DNA from: an uncultured Eubacteriales bacterium
Lineage (GTDB): Bacteria; Bacillota; Clostridia; Oscillospirales; Acutalibacteraceae
NCBI GenBank assembly: GCA_900540085.1
Contig: UQEU01000007.1
Span: forward strand, 1-64,000
Direction of reading: 5' to 3'
DNA: 64,000 nt
Within the stretch, counting starts at the first letter, position 1; each line of letters opens with the position of its first letter. The notes beneath the pieces are model-generated. The model was not told the DNA's origin, ran no database searches, and saw nothing but the letters and a program-made list of their open reading frames with translations. Position numbers and translations under genes: made by a program. This document shows, piece after piece, positions 17,157 to 25,554 of this stretch.

Positions 17157-17190
17157 AGTATAATCAATGTGCTTTAAATATTTTGACGAA
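17157..17190 (-). promoter_or_regulatory. Candidate spoIIGA-sigE promoter with Spo0A box
   Basis: TGACGAA on the plus strand (17184-17190) matches the Spo0A core TGNCGAA. On the minus strand a TATACT (17162-17157) is 22 bp from the hexamer covered by that box, the unusual spacing known for B. subtilis spoIIG. The -35 itself is poor and the -10 is very close to the start codon, so this is tentative. Confidence 0.35.
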
Positions 17191-17198
17191 AAATATAA

Positions 17199-17786
17199 TT
17201 ACTTAATTATTTCTATTGTTTCAATAATAACATCGTTAATGGGTTTGTCTGCTGCCCCGCAAGGAACAGCGACAATGTCTTCAAGAGTTTTTTGACCGCT
17301 TATTATTTGTCCGAAAACAGTATGATGGAAGTCAAGCCACGGCGTACCGCCGACTTTTTTATAGTTTTCATATACTTCTTTCGGAAATCCTCTGTCTTCA
17401 AGTTCTTCCATCTGCTGACAAAGGCTTTCGGGAACACTTGATGACTGTACGATGAAAAACTGACTGCCGTTTGTATTCGGTCCTGCATTTGCCATCGAAA
17501 GAGCACCGTAATAGTTTCTTGCTTCAACAGAAAATTCATCTTCAAATGATTTGTTCCAGATTGACTCGCCGCCACAGCCTGTTCCTGTCGGGTCTCCGCC
17601 CTGAATCATAAAGTCTTTAATAACACGATGGAAAATAAGACCGTCATAATAACCGTTTTGAGCGTGAGTAGTGAAGTTTTCTACTGCTTTCGGAGCAATT
17701 TCCGGAAAAAGAACGAATTCCATATCTCCCCTGTTTGTTTTAATTACGGCTTTCAATCCGTCTTTTACTTCTAACTGATTAAACAT
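17199..17786 (-). CDS. Cyclophilin-type peptidyl-prolyl isomerase
   Basis: The 195-aa single-domain cyclophilin carries the active-site segment FHRVIKDFMIQGGDPTGTG (about residues 52-70, catalytic Arg and Gln) and NTNGSQFFIV (about 104-113). It catalyses proline cis-trans isomerisation. There is no signal peptide, so it is cytosolic. An insertion of about 20 residues around CQQMEELEDRGFPKEVYEN is longer than in the shortest bacterial cyclophilins. ATG 17786 has GGAG 7 nt upstream and overlaps the stop of the GH2 gene by 8 bp, so it is last in the S26-ABC-GH2-cyclophilin run. Confidence 0.95.
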   Translation of the reverse strand: MFNQLEVKDGLKAVIKTNRGDMEFVLFPEIAPKAVENFTTHAQNGYYDGLIFHRVIKDFMIQGGDPTGTGCGGESIWNKSFEDEFSVEARNYYGALSMANAGPNTNGSQFFIVQSSSVPESLCQQMEELEDRGFPKEVYENYKKVGGTPWLDFHHTVFGQIISGQKTLEDIVAVPCGAADKPINDVIIETIEIIK

Positions 17787-19518
17787 CGCTTAACTCCTTT
17801 ATAAGTTTTTCATTTATTTCTTTAATAATATTTTTATCTATTTTTAAAATTTTTCGGTCGTATGTCAAAATTCCGTTGAGTTCATCTTCAACATCCGAAA
17901 GTTGTGTGTAAACGCAACCTGAAATACCGCCTCGTTTTACTTGAGGGATTATAACATTTTCATACAAGTTTGAAAAAGCATTTTCAAGCATTTTTTTCGT
18001 AAAAAATACTTTGTAACCAAACATTTTATTGCTGAAAGTATGTCCCTCTATTTTTCTTGAATAGCCACCAAATTCCGACAATAAGTATGGTCTGTTACCG
18101 CAAATATTTTTAACTCTGACAGGTGTGAAATATATATGCTCGCTTTTAAAATCTGTTTTTCCTCTGTCATGCCAACCCGAAGTAGTATCTACAAGTCTTG
18201 TTGAATCAATTTTTTTCAAAATGTCATAGTATTTACAAGAATCAAACTGACCCCATCCTTCATTAAACGGTACCCAAATTGCTATTGACGGACAATTATA
18301 AAGATAGTTTACGGTGTCATATAATTCCTGTTCATACAAGGCTCTTCCATATACATCTTCCCTATGGAAATTTTTATATACAGTATCGTCGATATTTACT
18401 CCGATAAACGGTAATATACTTACTTCATTACCATAAGTACCTCCGCCGTTAACCATATCTTGAATAACGATAATTCCATAAACATCGCAATAAAAGTACC
18501 ATAACAGCGGCTCAATCTTAATATGTTTTCTAATCATATTAAAACCAAGTTTTTTCATCATGGCAACATCGTTTTGCATAGCTTCTTCACACGGAGGTGT
18601 GAGCAGACTTTCAGGATAGTATCCTTGATCCAAAACGCCTGTTAAAAAACAAGGTTTATTATTGAGCATAAATCTCATAACACCCATACTGTCTCTGCCG
18701 TATGAAAACTTACGCATGGCAAAATATGATTTCACAAAATCACTTTTTGTCTCAAAAGTAACTCTGTACAGATTAGGATTTTCAGGCGACCAAGCCTTAA
18801 AATCTTCAAATTTCAAAGTTAAATTACCGTTTTTTGTTTCTCCGTTCAGCACAAGTTCATCTTTATCATAGACACAAACCTTGATATTTTCCTTTTTGCC
18901 GATTTGACAAAATTCAAAATTAACGCTTTTTTCATCAAAATCGGGAGTAATTTTAACTGACTTGATATAATCCGTGCTTACAGATTCAAGCCAAACACTC
19001 TGCCAAATGCCTGATTGTGCCGTGTACCAAATTTGACCTCTGTTGAGTTTTTGCTTACCCCTTGAGAAAGACTTTGTATCCGTAAAATCCTGAACTGAAA
19101 CACAAAGTGTATTTTCGCCGTAACTGATATATTCTGTAATATCAACTTCAAACGGCATATATCCTCCGACATGGTAAAATACAGACTTACCGTTTATATA
19201 CACTTCAGCAATTTGGTCAACTGCACCGAAATGCAAAATAATTCTGCCTTTGTTGAAATCTTTGTCAATATTAAAAGTACGCTTATAGTGCATAAACTCA
19301 TTTGGATTAAGAACTCTGTTAACTCCCGATAATTCGGTTTCGGGAGAAAACGGTACCAAAATGTCCGTCGGAAACATCTCTGGCAATTCTGCACTGTTTG
19401 TAAAAGCACAACTCCATTTACCGTTTAAACACATATAACTGTTTCTTTTAAACTGTGGTCTGGGATATTCACTTAACGGAATATCTCCCACCTTGTCAAA
19501 ATACTTTGTCGATATCAT
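17779..19518 (-). CDS. Glycoside hydrolase family 2 protein
   Basis: A 579-aa GH2 enzyme of the beta-galactosidase/beta-glucuronidase type. It has an N-terminal sugar-binding jelly roll (about residues 25-185, VYINGKSVFYHVGGYMPFEV), an Ig-like domain (about 186-275) and a TIM barrel. The acid/base Glu is in WVPFNEGWGQFD (about 418) and the nucleophile in YLLSEFGGYS (about 481). No signal peptide is present, so it acts on imported glycosides. Substrate specificity cannot be read from the sequence. ATG 19518 follows GGGGTG. It lies 15 bp after an ABC exporter gene and overlaps the cyclophilin gene. Confidence 0.9.
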   Translation of the reverse strand: MISTKYFDKVGDIPLSEYPRPQFKRNSYMCLNGKWSCAFTNSAELPEMFPTDILVPFSPETELSGVNRVLNPNEFMHYKRTFNIDKDFNKGRIILHFGAVDQIAEVYINGKSVFYHVGGYMPFEVDITEYISYGENTLCVSVQDFTDTKSFSRGKQKLNRGQIWYTAQSGIWQSVWLESVSTDYIKSVKITPDFDEKSVNFEFCQIGKKENIKVCVYDKDELVLNGETKNGNLTLKFEDFKAWSPENPNLYRVTFETKSDFVKSYFAMRKFSYGRDSMGVMRFMLNNKPCFLTGVLDQGYYPESLLTPPCEEAMQNDVAMMKKLGFNMIRKHIKIEPLLWYFYCDVYGIIVIQDMVNGGGTYGNEVSILPFIGVNIDDTVYKNFHREDVYGRALYEQELYDTVNYLYNCPSIAIWVPFNEGWGQFDSCKYYDILKKIDSTRLVDTTSGWHDRGKTDFKSEHIYFTPVRVKNICGNRPYLLSEFGGYSRKIEGHTFSNKMFGYKVFFTKKMLENAFSNLYENVIIPQVKRGGISGCVYTQLSDVEDELNGILTYDRKILKIDKNIIKEINEKLIKELSDV

Positions 19519-19533
19519 ACCAACACCCCTTTT

Positions 19534-21237
19534 TTACTCAACGGATATGATTTTTTTATTTTCAATTGCAATATGTTTATTGCAAATGTCAAGAGCCGCT
19601 TTTTTATGCGAAATGATGATGCAAGTTATATTTTTTAATTCTTTCAAATTTGTTAAAAACTGCTTTTCTGTTTCTTCATCAAGTGCGGAAGTTGCTTCGT
19701 CTAACAAAAATATGGGAGACTTGCTGAGTAAACTTCTCGCAATGGCAATTCGCTGAACCTGACCTTCCGAAAGACCTGTTCCGTGCTCGCCTATTTTGGT
19801 ATCAAGTCCGTCCGGAAGTTCATTTATGAAACTTTCTGCACAACTTATTCGGATTGCTTCTTTAATTTCTTCTTCAGTTGCATTTTGATTTATAAAAGTT
19901 ATGTTATCTCTGATTGTTCCCGAAATAAGCATATTCCCCTGTGGAACATAGGCAAACAGTTTTCTTGTATTCACATCGGCATTTATTCTATACGACGAGG
20001 TATTGATAAAAATATGTCCGTCGTCAACATTGAAAACTCCGAGTAATAATTTTAACAGTGTACTTTTGCCAATACCCGATATTCCCGTAATCGCTACAAA
20101 ATCGCCTTTTTCAAACTCAAAAGATGTATCGTCAAGAACTATGTCTCTGTCATAACTGAATGTGATATTTTCAAATGATATGCTTTTTAAATTTTTATAT
20201 AAATCTTTAATATCAACATCTTTTTCGCCTGCTGTTTCGTTTGGAAGATTATCTATTTCCATCAATCTCTCGGCAGACGCCAAAATTGCAAAATATTTCG
20301 GCATTACTCCCGTAAGGGCTGCAAACGGAGACTGAATTTGATTTACAAGTTGTAAAACGGCAGTTACCGTACCGTATGTAAAAGTGCCGTCCAAAATCTT
20401 AAATGCACCGAAACCGAGTGCAAAAACATAGCCCAAATTGAACATTGTTGAAATAGCGGCATTTGATGCAATGGCAAAGTTTTTCCTTTTCATTTTTGCA
20501 GAATAGTTGTTTTCCTGCAATTCTTCAGCATTTTTTTGAACTTTATCTTCAACAACAAAAACTTTTATTACAAGCAGATTTGAAACAACTTCCTGAATGA
20601 AAGACCTTGTTTTCCCCTCTGTTTCCTGAACTTTTTTATGAAGTCTTTTAATTGTTTTACGAAAAAACTGAGAACAAACCGCAACCACAACGCCTCCGAC
20701 TAAAAAGAGAAGTGCAAAAACGCTGTCAATTTGAGTTAAATATATAAAAGCACAAATTAGTCTTGTAAAAAGTGAAATAACTGTCGGAATAAGTGTTGTG
20801 AAACCGTCGCTGATGAGTTGTATATCATTAAAAAGTCTGTTTTGCAGTTCGCCTGTATGATACTTTGAAATTTGTGCAAAATCTTTTTTAGCAATTTCTT
20901 TAAGCAAATGATTTTTAAAGGCTATTTCAAGTCTTCCCTTTATTCTTTCTTCAAGACCTCTTGTAAGCAAAGTCAAAACAAGCTGGAGCATTACAAGAGC
21001 AAAAAGATAAATCGCATATTTTACAACATAGTTTATATCTGCATATTCAACAGCACCGTCGATGATTTCCTTTGAGATTTTTGCAAAAAACACTGATGTT
21101 ACGGCAACAATTACATTCACTGCAACCATAACAGATATTTTGAAAATCTGACCTTTTCCTATTGAATACATCCATTTAATTACGGTCAAATCCGACTTTT
21201 CAACTCTGTTTTTAATTTTTACATCATTTTTTTCCAA
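19534..21237 (-). CDS. ABC exporter, fused permease and ATPase
   Basis: A 567-aa half-transporter with a six-helix type I exporter domain (about residues 1-320) and a C-terminal ATPase: Walker A GISGIGKST (about 375), signature LSEGQVQRIAIAR and Walker B IFLLDEATSALDE. It is expected to work as a homodimer. No N-terminal C39 peptidase domain is present. The start is TTG 21237, placed 8 nt after AAAGGAG; the frame extends to 21279 without a site. It overlaps the preceding S26 peptidase gene by 14 bp, so the two are probably coupled and may export the same, unidentified, peptide or lipid substrate. Confidence 0.9.
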   Translation of the reverse strand: MEKNDVKIKNRVEKSDLTVIKWMYSIGKGQIFKISVMVAVNVIVAVTSVFFAKISKEIIDGAVEYADINYVVKYAIYLFALVMLQLVLTLLTRGLEERIKGRLEIAFKNHLLKEIAKKDFAQISKYHTGELQNRLFNDIQLISDGFTTLIPTVISLFTRLICAFIYLTQIDSVFALLFLVGGVVVAVCSQFFRKTIKRLHKKVQETEGKTRSFIQEVVSNLLVIKVFVVEDKVQKNAEELQENNYSAKMKRKNFAIASNAAISTMFNLGYVFALGFGAFKILDGTFTYGTVTAVLQLVNQIQSPFAALTGVMPKYFAILASAERLMEIDNLPNETAGEKDVDIKDLYKNLKSISFENITFSYDRDIVLDDTSFEFEKGDFVAITGISGIGKSTLLKLLLGVFNVDDGHIFINTSSYRINADVNTRKLFAYVPQGNMLISGTIRDNITFINQNATEEEIKEAIRISCAESFINELPDGLDTKIGEHGTGLSEGQVQRIAIARSLLSKSPIFLLDEATSALDEETEKQFLTNLKELKNITCIIISHKKAALDICNKHIAIENKKIISVE

Positions 21238-21679
21238 AAGTAAAACTCCTTTTGATTTTATAAAAAACACGATGAGCAAATATAATGTATCGTCTTACGG
21301 GAAAAAGCGAAACCCAAACTTTTGAGTAAAATTTATACAATCTATTGTTTTCACAATCAATATATTTTTTTCCGTTTTTGTAAAAGCCGACAAGTTTGCC
21401 GCAAATCATATCATCTGTAACATACTCTTTTGTAAGTAAATTGTCGCCGAGTACAACATAGTCATTTTCACGGACTTCTATAATTCTGTGCATTACATAT
21501 TTACCGCTTTTCAAAATATATACGGGTATGTCATACTTTTTCAATCTGTCTTCATTTTTTACTACTATTATATTGTCTCTTTGTTCATGTATAAGAGGCC
21601 ACATACTGTCGCCCTTTGTCAAGCCCGTATATTGACCGTATTTGTCAATAATATCTTTTATAGACTCAAATTCAGACAC
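21224..21679 (-). CDS. S24/S26-family signal-peptidase-like protein
   Basis: The 151-aa protein has the serine motif TKGDSMWPLI (about residues 21-30), KYVMHRIIEV with His in the general-base position (about 87-96) and GDNLLTKE (about 105-112). The Ser-His arrangement is that of the ER/archaeal-type (S26B) signal peptidases rather than the Ser-Lys bacterial type. There is no N-terminal membrane anchor; a weakly hydrophobic segment lies near residues 120-140. Such proteins often accompany ABC exporters in peptide-maturation loci, and an exporter overlaps it here. The start is GTG 21679 behind GGGGGAA. The substrate is unknown. Confidence 0.8.
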   Translation of the reverse strand: MSEFESIKDIIDKYGQYTGLTKGDSMWPLIHEQRDNIIVVKNEDRLKKYDIPVYILKSGKYVMHRIIEVRENDYVVLGDNLLTKEYVTDDMICGKLVGFYKNGKKYIDCENNRLYKFYSKVWVSLFPVRRYIIFAHRVFYKIKRSFTFGKK

Positions 21680-21710
21680 AAAATTCCCCCAAAGAAAATA
21701 TTACAAACAC

Positions 21711-21739
21711 ATTATAACAAATTCAGTTTAACTAATCAA
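21711..21739 (-). promoter_or_regulatory. Promoter of the S26-ABC-GH2-cyclophilin operon
   Basis: On the minus strand TTGATT (21739-21734), 17 bp and TATAAT (21716-21711) precede the GTG start by about 32 bp. Confidence 0.6.
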
Positions 21740-21804
21740 TAATAATAAAAATTTGCTGTAATAAGACAAGCGACAAATTTCATATTTATTTTTAGGTGAT
21801 GACA

Positions 21805-22491
21805 ATGTTTTCTGCACTTATATCTGCACTGACATCAAGTGTTTTGTACTTCATTTTGCACATTCAAAACACATCGAGTTTTCCAAAACCGTTAAAAGCC
21901 TCTGAAGAAAAAGAACAATTACAAAAAATGAAAAACGGCTCGAAAGAAGCAAGAGCGATACTGATTGAAAGAAATCTGCGTCTTGTTTCTCACATAGTCA
22001 AAAAATACTATTCAAAAACAAATGATACGGAAGACTTAATATCAATAGGAACAATAGGATTGATAAAAGCCATTGATTCATTTGATTGCGACAAAGGCAC
22101 AAGGCTTGCCACATACGCTGCAAGATGTATTGAAAATGAAATATTGATGCATTTTCGCAACAACAAAAAATCGGCAAACGACTTATATTTAAACGACTAT
22201 ATCGAAACTGACAACAACGGAAACACGGTGAGTTTGCTCGATACAATTCCCGACGAAAGCAATATTGAAGAAGAAACCGAAAGAAAACTAAAAGAAACAA
22301 AAATGCTTAAATTGATAAAAGAAATGCCGAATGGCAGAGACAAAAAGATACTGATTATGCGATACGGTTTAAACAACAAACCTGCAATGACTCAGCAACA
22401 AGTAGCAGACGAATTAAAAATAAGCCGTTCCTATGTTTCAAGAATAGAAAAGAAATTATTAAATGAACTTCGCAAAAAAATCGAAGATTAA
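21805..22491 (+). CDS. sigK: RNA polymerase sporulation sigma factor SigK (pro-form)
   Basis: A 228-aa late mother-cell sigma factor. It shows the hydrophobic pro-sequence (about residues 1-20) removed by SpoIVFB in relatives, then FPKPLKASEEK, region 2 with EDLISIGTIGLIKAIDSF and region 4 with VADELKISRSYVSRIEKK. The alignment matches SigK rather than SigE, F or G, and the gene is continuous, with no skin-type interruption. AGGTGA lies 5 nt before ATG 21805; GTG 21796 and ATG 21799 overlap it. The upstream DNA has no good sigma-A promoter, consistent with SigE/SpoIIID control known elsewhere. Confidence 0.93.
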   Translation: MFSALISALTSSVLYFILHIQNTSSFPKPLKASEEKEQLQKMKNGSKEARAILIERNLRLVSHIVKKYYSKTNDTEDLISIGTIGLIKAIDSFDCDKGTRLATYAARCIENEILMHFRNNKKSANDLYLNDYIETDNNGNTVSLLDTIPDESNIEEETERKLKETKMLKLIKEMPNGRDKKILIMRYGLNNKPAMTQQQVADELKISRSYVSRIEKKLLNELRKKIED

Positions 22492-22495
22492 ATGC

Positions 22496-22530
22496 AAAAC
22501 GACGCTCTTAAAAAAAGCGTCGTTTTTTTA
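22496..22530. terminator. Terminator of sigK
   Basis: AAAACGACGCT (22496-22506) pairs with AGCGTCGTTTT (22516-22526), followed by TTTT. It lies between convergent units and may act in both directions. Confidence 0.85.
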
Positions 22531-22562
22531 TTTTTCTGTATTAAATTTAAAAGTAATTTAAA

Positions 22563-23450
22563 CTAAACAAATTTAATATGCTGCATATTCCTTCCTTTCA
22601 AAAAAGAAAAAACAGTATATTCTTTACCATTTTCAATATTTAAAACAGTAACTTCGCCGATTAAATTTGAGGCGCCTTTTATGGGAAAACCCGGTTTATA
22701 GCCAACGCAATATCCGTCTTTAATATCATAGCACGAATTAAACACATCGGACTCATAATCAGTAATATCCAATCTGTACTGCGTTTCAAAAGAAGAATTT
22801 TTGTTTATATCATACTGCATGGTTTTATCATTTTCATTCAAAAACAGAAATGAAGTTTCATCGACAGTTAATGGCATACTTCCCAATGTCAAAAACAGCA
22901 AATTTCCGTCTTTATACTCTGAAACAGCACGATTATCTTCAGCATCAATCGTATAAACAAAAAGCCTATTGTCTAAAGAAAACAATTTCTTTATATCTAT
23001 GTTTTTTTGACCTATATTTAACGGTAAAAGTGTATTGTTATCAAAGTCTGCCCTGTATATCTTGCCCAAACTTGAACTGCCGTCATCGTTTTGACAAACG
23101 CACAACGCAAACAAATCGTCGTTTACAAATCACATATCTTCAACATACAATATATCATTTTCAGGAATTTTCACAAAATCCGTCGCACTGTTTTTAACTC
23201 TTACAAAAAACTGACCGTTTGAATTTTCTGCAAAACAGAAAAAACCGTTGTCTGTCGGCGTAACTTGTGCAATTTTATCGTACCCGTCAACAGTGATTTT
23301 TTTATGTAACAGTTTTTTTGTATTTAACTGATAAGCACTATCATCATAGTCAAAAACAATTGTTTTTTCAGGAATTGAAATATAGTGAAATACCGTAAAC
23401 CCGCCAAAAATCAAGACAACTGCCAATAAAATATAAATAAATTTTTTCAT
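22563..23450 (-). pseudogene. Signal-anchored secreted protein gene with in-frame TGA
   Basis: Two open stretches, 23450-23130 and 23129-22563, are in the same frame and separated only by TGA at 23132-23130 (codon 107 of 296). Read through, the protein has an N-terminal membrane anchor (residues 3-24, FIYILLAVVLIFGGF). The rest resembles repeated beta-strand blades (GFFCFAEN, RLFVYTID, NLLFLTLG, SFLFLNEN), suggesting a beta-propeller-like extracytoplasmic domain; the family is not recognised. No ribosome binding site precedes a plausible restart. A single nonsense change, for example from TGG Trp, explains it best. It is the last gene of the pdxY operon, 5 bp after the radical SAM gene. Confidence 0.7.
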
Positions 23451-23455
23451 ATATA

Positions 23456-24067
23456 TTATCTTCCTGCTGAAAAACTTCTGACAACAAACTCCGCACCTGT
23501 TGTTTCTGCTACTTTACGGCTTCTTTCTATTTCCTCTTCGCCTATAACATCCACAACGGTCATTCTGACCTTATTTCCGCACTTTACACAATCTTTTGTA
23601 AACTGAAGCATAGCGTCAAATGCTTTTTCAGGATAGATATTTCTTGTTATTTCATCATATTCTTTTGAAGTAGGAGCATTTAAAGAAATTGAAATGATGT
23701 CAATATTATCACAAATCTCTTTTGCCGTTTCCCTGCCGTTTATCAAATCGGACAAACCGTTCGTATTCAATCTCAAAGTCATATCCGGATACTTCGACCT
23801 AATATATTTTGCAGTTTCAATCATTTTGTCAAGAGCATTTGTAGGCTCGCCGTATCCGCAAAAAACAACAGTGTTTGTATCGGAAAAATCGTGTTCGTCA
23901 ACTGCTTTTTTTATTTCTTCCATATCGGGTTCTTTTTTGAAAAAAAGATTTTCAGCGTCCCCTATTGCATTTGACTGCGACCTAATACAAAAAGTACAAC
24001 TGCAAGGGCATTTGTTTGTTAAATTAACATAAGTGCCGTCATAATATTTATAAATAATATCTGCCAT
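23456..24067 (-). CDS. TatD-associated-type radical SAM protein
   Basis: A 203-aa compact radical SAM enzyme. It has the cluster motif CPCSCTFC (C-x3-C-x2-C, about residues 19-26), the SAM-binding GYGEPT (about 71-76) and TLRLNTNGLSDLI (about 95-107). Length and motif order match the family commonly linked to TatD nuclease genes. No SPASM or other C-terminal domain is present, and its reaction is unknown. No tatD lies in this window. It starts 10 bp after the ECF S-component gene and belongs to the pdxY operon, so a role linked to vitamin B6 or its transport is possible but unproven. Confidence 0.82.
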   Translation of the reverse strand: MADIIYKYYDGTYVNLTNKCPCSCTFCIRSQSNAIGDAENLFFKKEPDMEEIKKAVDEHDFSDTNTVVFCGYGEPTNALDKMIETAKYIRSKYPDMTLRLNTNGLSDLINGRETAKEICDNIDIISISLNAPTSKEYDEITRNIYPEKAFDAMLQFTKDCVKCGNKVRMTVVDVIGEEEIERSRKVAETTGAEFVVRSFSAGR

Positions 24068-24077
24068 AATAAAAACC

Positions 24078-24635
24078 TCATTTCTTCAATGTATTTAATA
24101 TTTTTGTTTTAAATTTTACTTTATCAAGTGCTGCTGCAAGCAATACAAAAATCACAGCACTTCCGAGTGGTTGAAGCCAACCTGAAACAAAAGCTGCGAC
24201 TATTGCAAACTTTGTTCCGTACATTATTGATTCAGCGGCAACATAGCCGAAAATTGTTACCAAACTTGACGGAACAAGCATCATTGCTGACTGCCATGAT
24301 AAGATTTTATCATCTTTTCTCTTATTTTTCAAATAAATTCTCATTAATGCAAACGGCACAACATTCAATGCTTTGATAATAATTGTGGCAACAGCCCAAT
24401 TTGCCGAGCCTGCTACAATATCTGCAAGTCCTGCTCCTATTGAAGCAGAAAGCATAGCATACGGTGCAGGTAAAATACAAGCCGCCAAATATATTATACC
24501 ATCGCCGAAATGAGTATAGCCTGCATTTGCCGACGGCGTTATATGAATCATTGTCCCTACAAATACAAGTGCTGAAAACAGTGCTGTATAAGTAATAAGT
24601 CTTATTTTGTCATACTGTACTTTTGATTTTCCCAT
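24078..24635 (-). CDS. ECF transporter S component, probably for vitamin B6
   Basis: The 185-aa protein has about five or six membrane helices and the N-terminal ALFSALVFVGTMI motif of ECF substrate-binding subunits. It continues with THFGDGIIYLAACILP and GAGLADIVAG. It would bind a vitamin and pair with the shared EcfT/EcfA module, encoded elsewhere. Its place 26 bp downstream of pdxY suggests pyridoxine or pyridoxal as substrate (inference). The ATG at 24635 follows AAGAGGT; the longer frame to 24680 overlaps pdxY without a site. Confidence 0.85.
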   Translation of the reverse strand: MGKSKVQYDKIRLITYTALFSALVFVGTMIHITPSANAGYTHFGDGIIYLAACILPAPYAMLSASIGAGLADIVAGSANWAVATIIIKALNVVPFALMRIYLKNKRKDDKILSWQSAMMLVPSSLVTIFGYVAAESIMYGTKFAIVAAFVSGWLQPLGSAVIFVLLAAALDKVKFKTKILNTLKK

Positions 24636-24661
24636 ATTTCTACCTCTTAAACAATATAAAA

Positions 24662-25456
24662 TTACAATAGTTTTAAACATTTTTCAAAATCAATTCCGTC
24701 ATTTTTATCGTATATATTAGAAAATGAAATTGTTTTTTCAATAAACTGAGTTGCTGTTTCGACTGCGTCAAACAATTCATTGCCGTTTAAAACACTTGCC
24801 AAAACTATGGAAGAAAAAATATCTCCCGTACCCGAAAAACTTGAACTGTTGCATTTTTCGTGATGAATGTACATTGTTTCAAACTTTTTTGAACGATTTT
24901 GTTCAAATGCCCATGTAATTATTTTATTATCGTTTTTAATACCTGTTACGACAACTGCGTCAATTCCGTTACAAAGTAATTTCTTTGCACCCTTTTCAAT
25001 GTCGCATTCGCCTGTCAATATTTCAAGTTCTGTAACATTCGGAGTAATAATATCGGCATACGTACAAAGATTTTTCATTCTCTTACACATTTTATCATTA
25101 TATGTAGCATATATTTCGCCTTCGTCGCCCATAACGGGGTCAACCAAAACAACAGTGTTTTTTTCTTTGAATTCATTTATAAACTGTTCTATATGGTCAA
25201 ATTGTTTTTCATCTGCAACAAATCCCGTAATTATACCGTCAAATGAAACATTCAGTTTTTTCCATTGGTCTATTATTTTCGGTACAAAATCAGTCAAATC
25301 CACATACTCAAAACTATCATAACCTGTTTGGTTTGTAAAATATGATGTTACTACGGGATGGGCTTCAATTCCCATAACCGACATTATCGGTATTGAAACA
25401 CCGAGTGAACATTTTCCGAAACCCGAAAGGTCATTTATAACTGCACATTTTTTCAT
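24662..25456 (-). CDS. pdxY: Pyridoxal/pyridoxamine kinase
   Basis: A 264-aa ribokinase-fold kinase that phosphorylates B6 vitamers. Seen: AVINDLSGFGKCSLGVSIPI at the N-terminus (about residues 5-24), VDPVMGDEGEIYATYND (about 105-121), ITPNVTELEILTG and the anion-hole/catalytic Asp in SSFSGTGDIFSS (about 210-221). First gene of the operon pdxY-S component-radical SAM-secreted protein, divergent from a MocR-type regulator across a 98-bp space with overlapping promoters. The context supports B6 salvage. Confidence 0.92.
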   Translation of the reverse strand: MKKCAVINDLSGFGKCSLGVSIPIMSVMGIEAHPVVTSYFTNQTGYDSFEYVDLTDFVPKIIDQWKKLNVSFDGIITGFVADEKQFDHIEQFINEFKEKNTVVLVDPVMGDEGEIYATYNDKMCKRMKNLCTYADIITPNVTELEILTGECDIEKGAKKLLCNGIDAVVVTGIKNDNKIITWAFEQNRSKKFETMYIHHEKCNSSSFSGTGDIFSSIVLASVLNGNELFDAVETATQFIEKTISFSNIYDKNDGIDFEKCLKLL

Positions 25457-25473
25457 AAGTCTTCTCCAAGTTA

Positions 25474-25528
25474 TTGCATTTGTTATGATTTAAGTATATA
25501 CTATAACTGTAATCTATAAAATACACAA
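25474..25528. promoter_or_regulatory. Overlapping divergent promoters of pdxY and its regulator
   Basis: On the plus strand TTGCAT (25474-25479), 17 bp and TATACT (25497-25502). On the minus strand TTGTGT (25528-25523), 17 bp and TATAGT (25505-25500). The two -10 boxes overlap within the palindrome AGTATATACT (25493-25502). A MocR-type regulator bound here could control both directions. Confidence 0.5.
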
Positions 25529-25554
25529 TTTTAAATATTTTTTGAGGTACAGTT

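Noticed and set aside
23130..23132. UGA as selenocysteine or reassigned Trp codon
   Set aside because: TGA ends other intact genes in the window and I see no convincing SECIS-like hairpin after it. A nonsense mutation is simpler.
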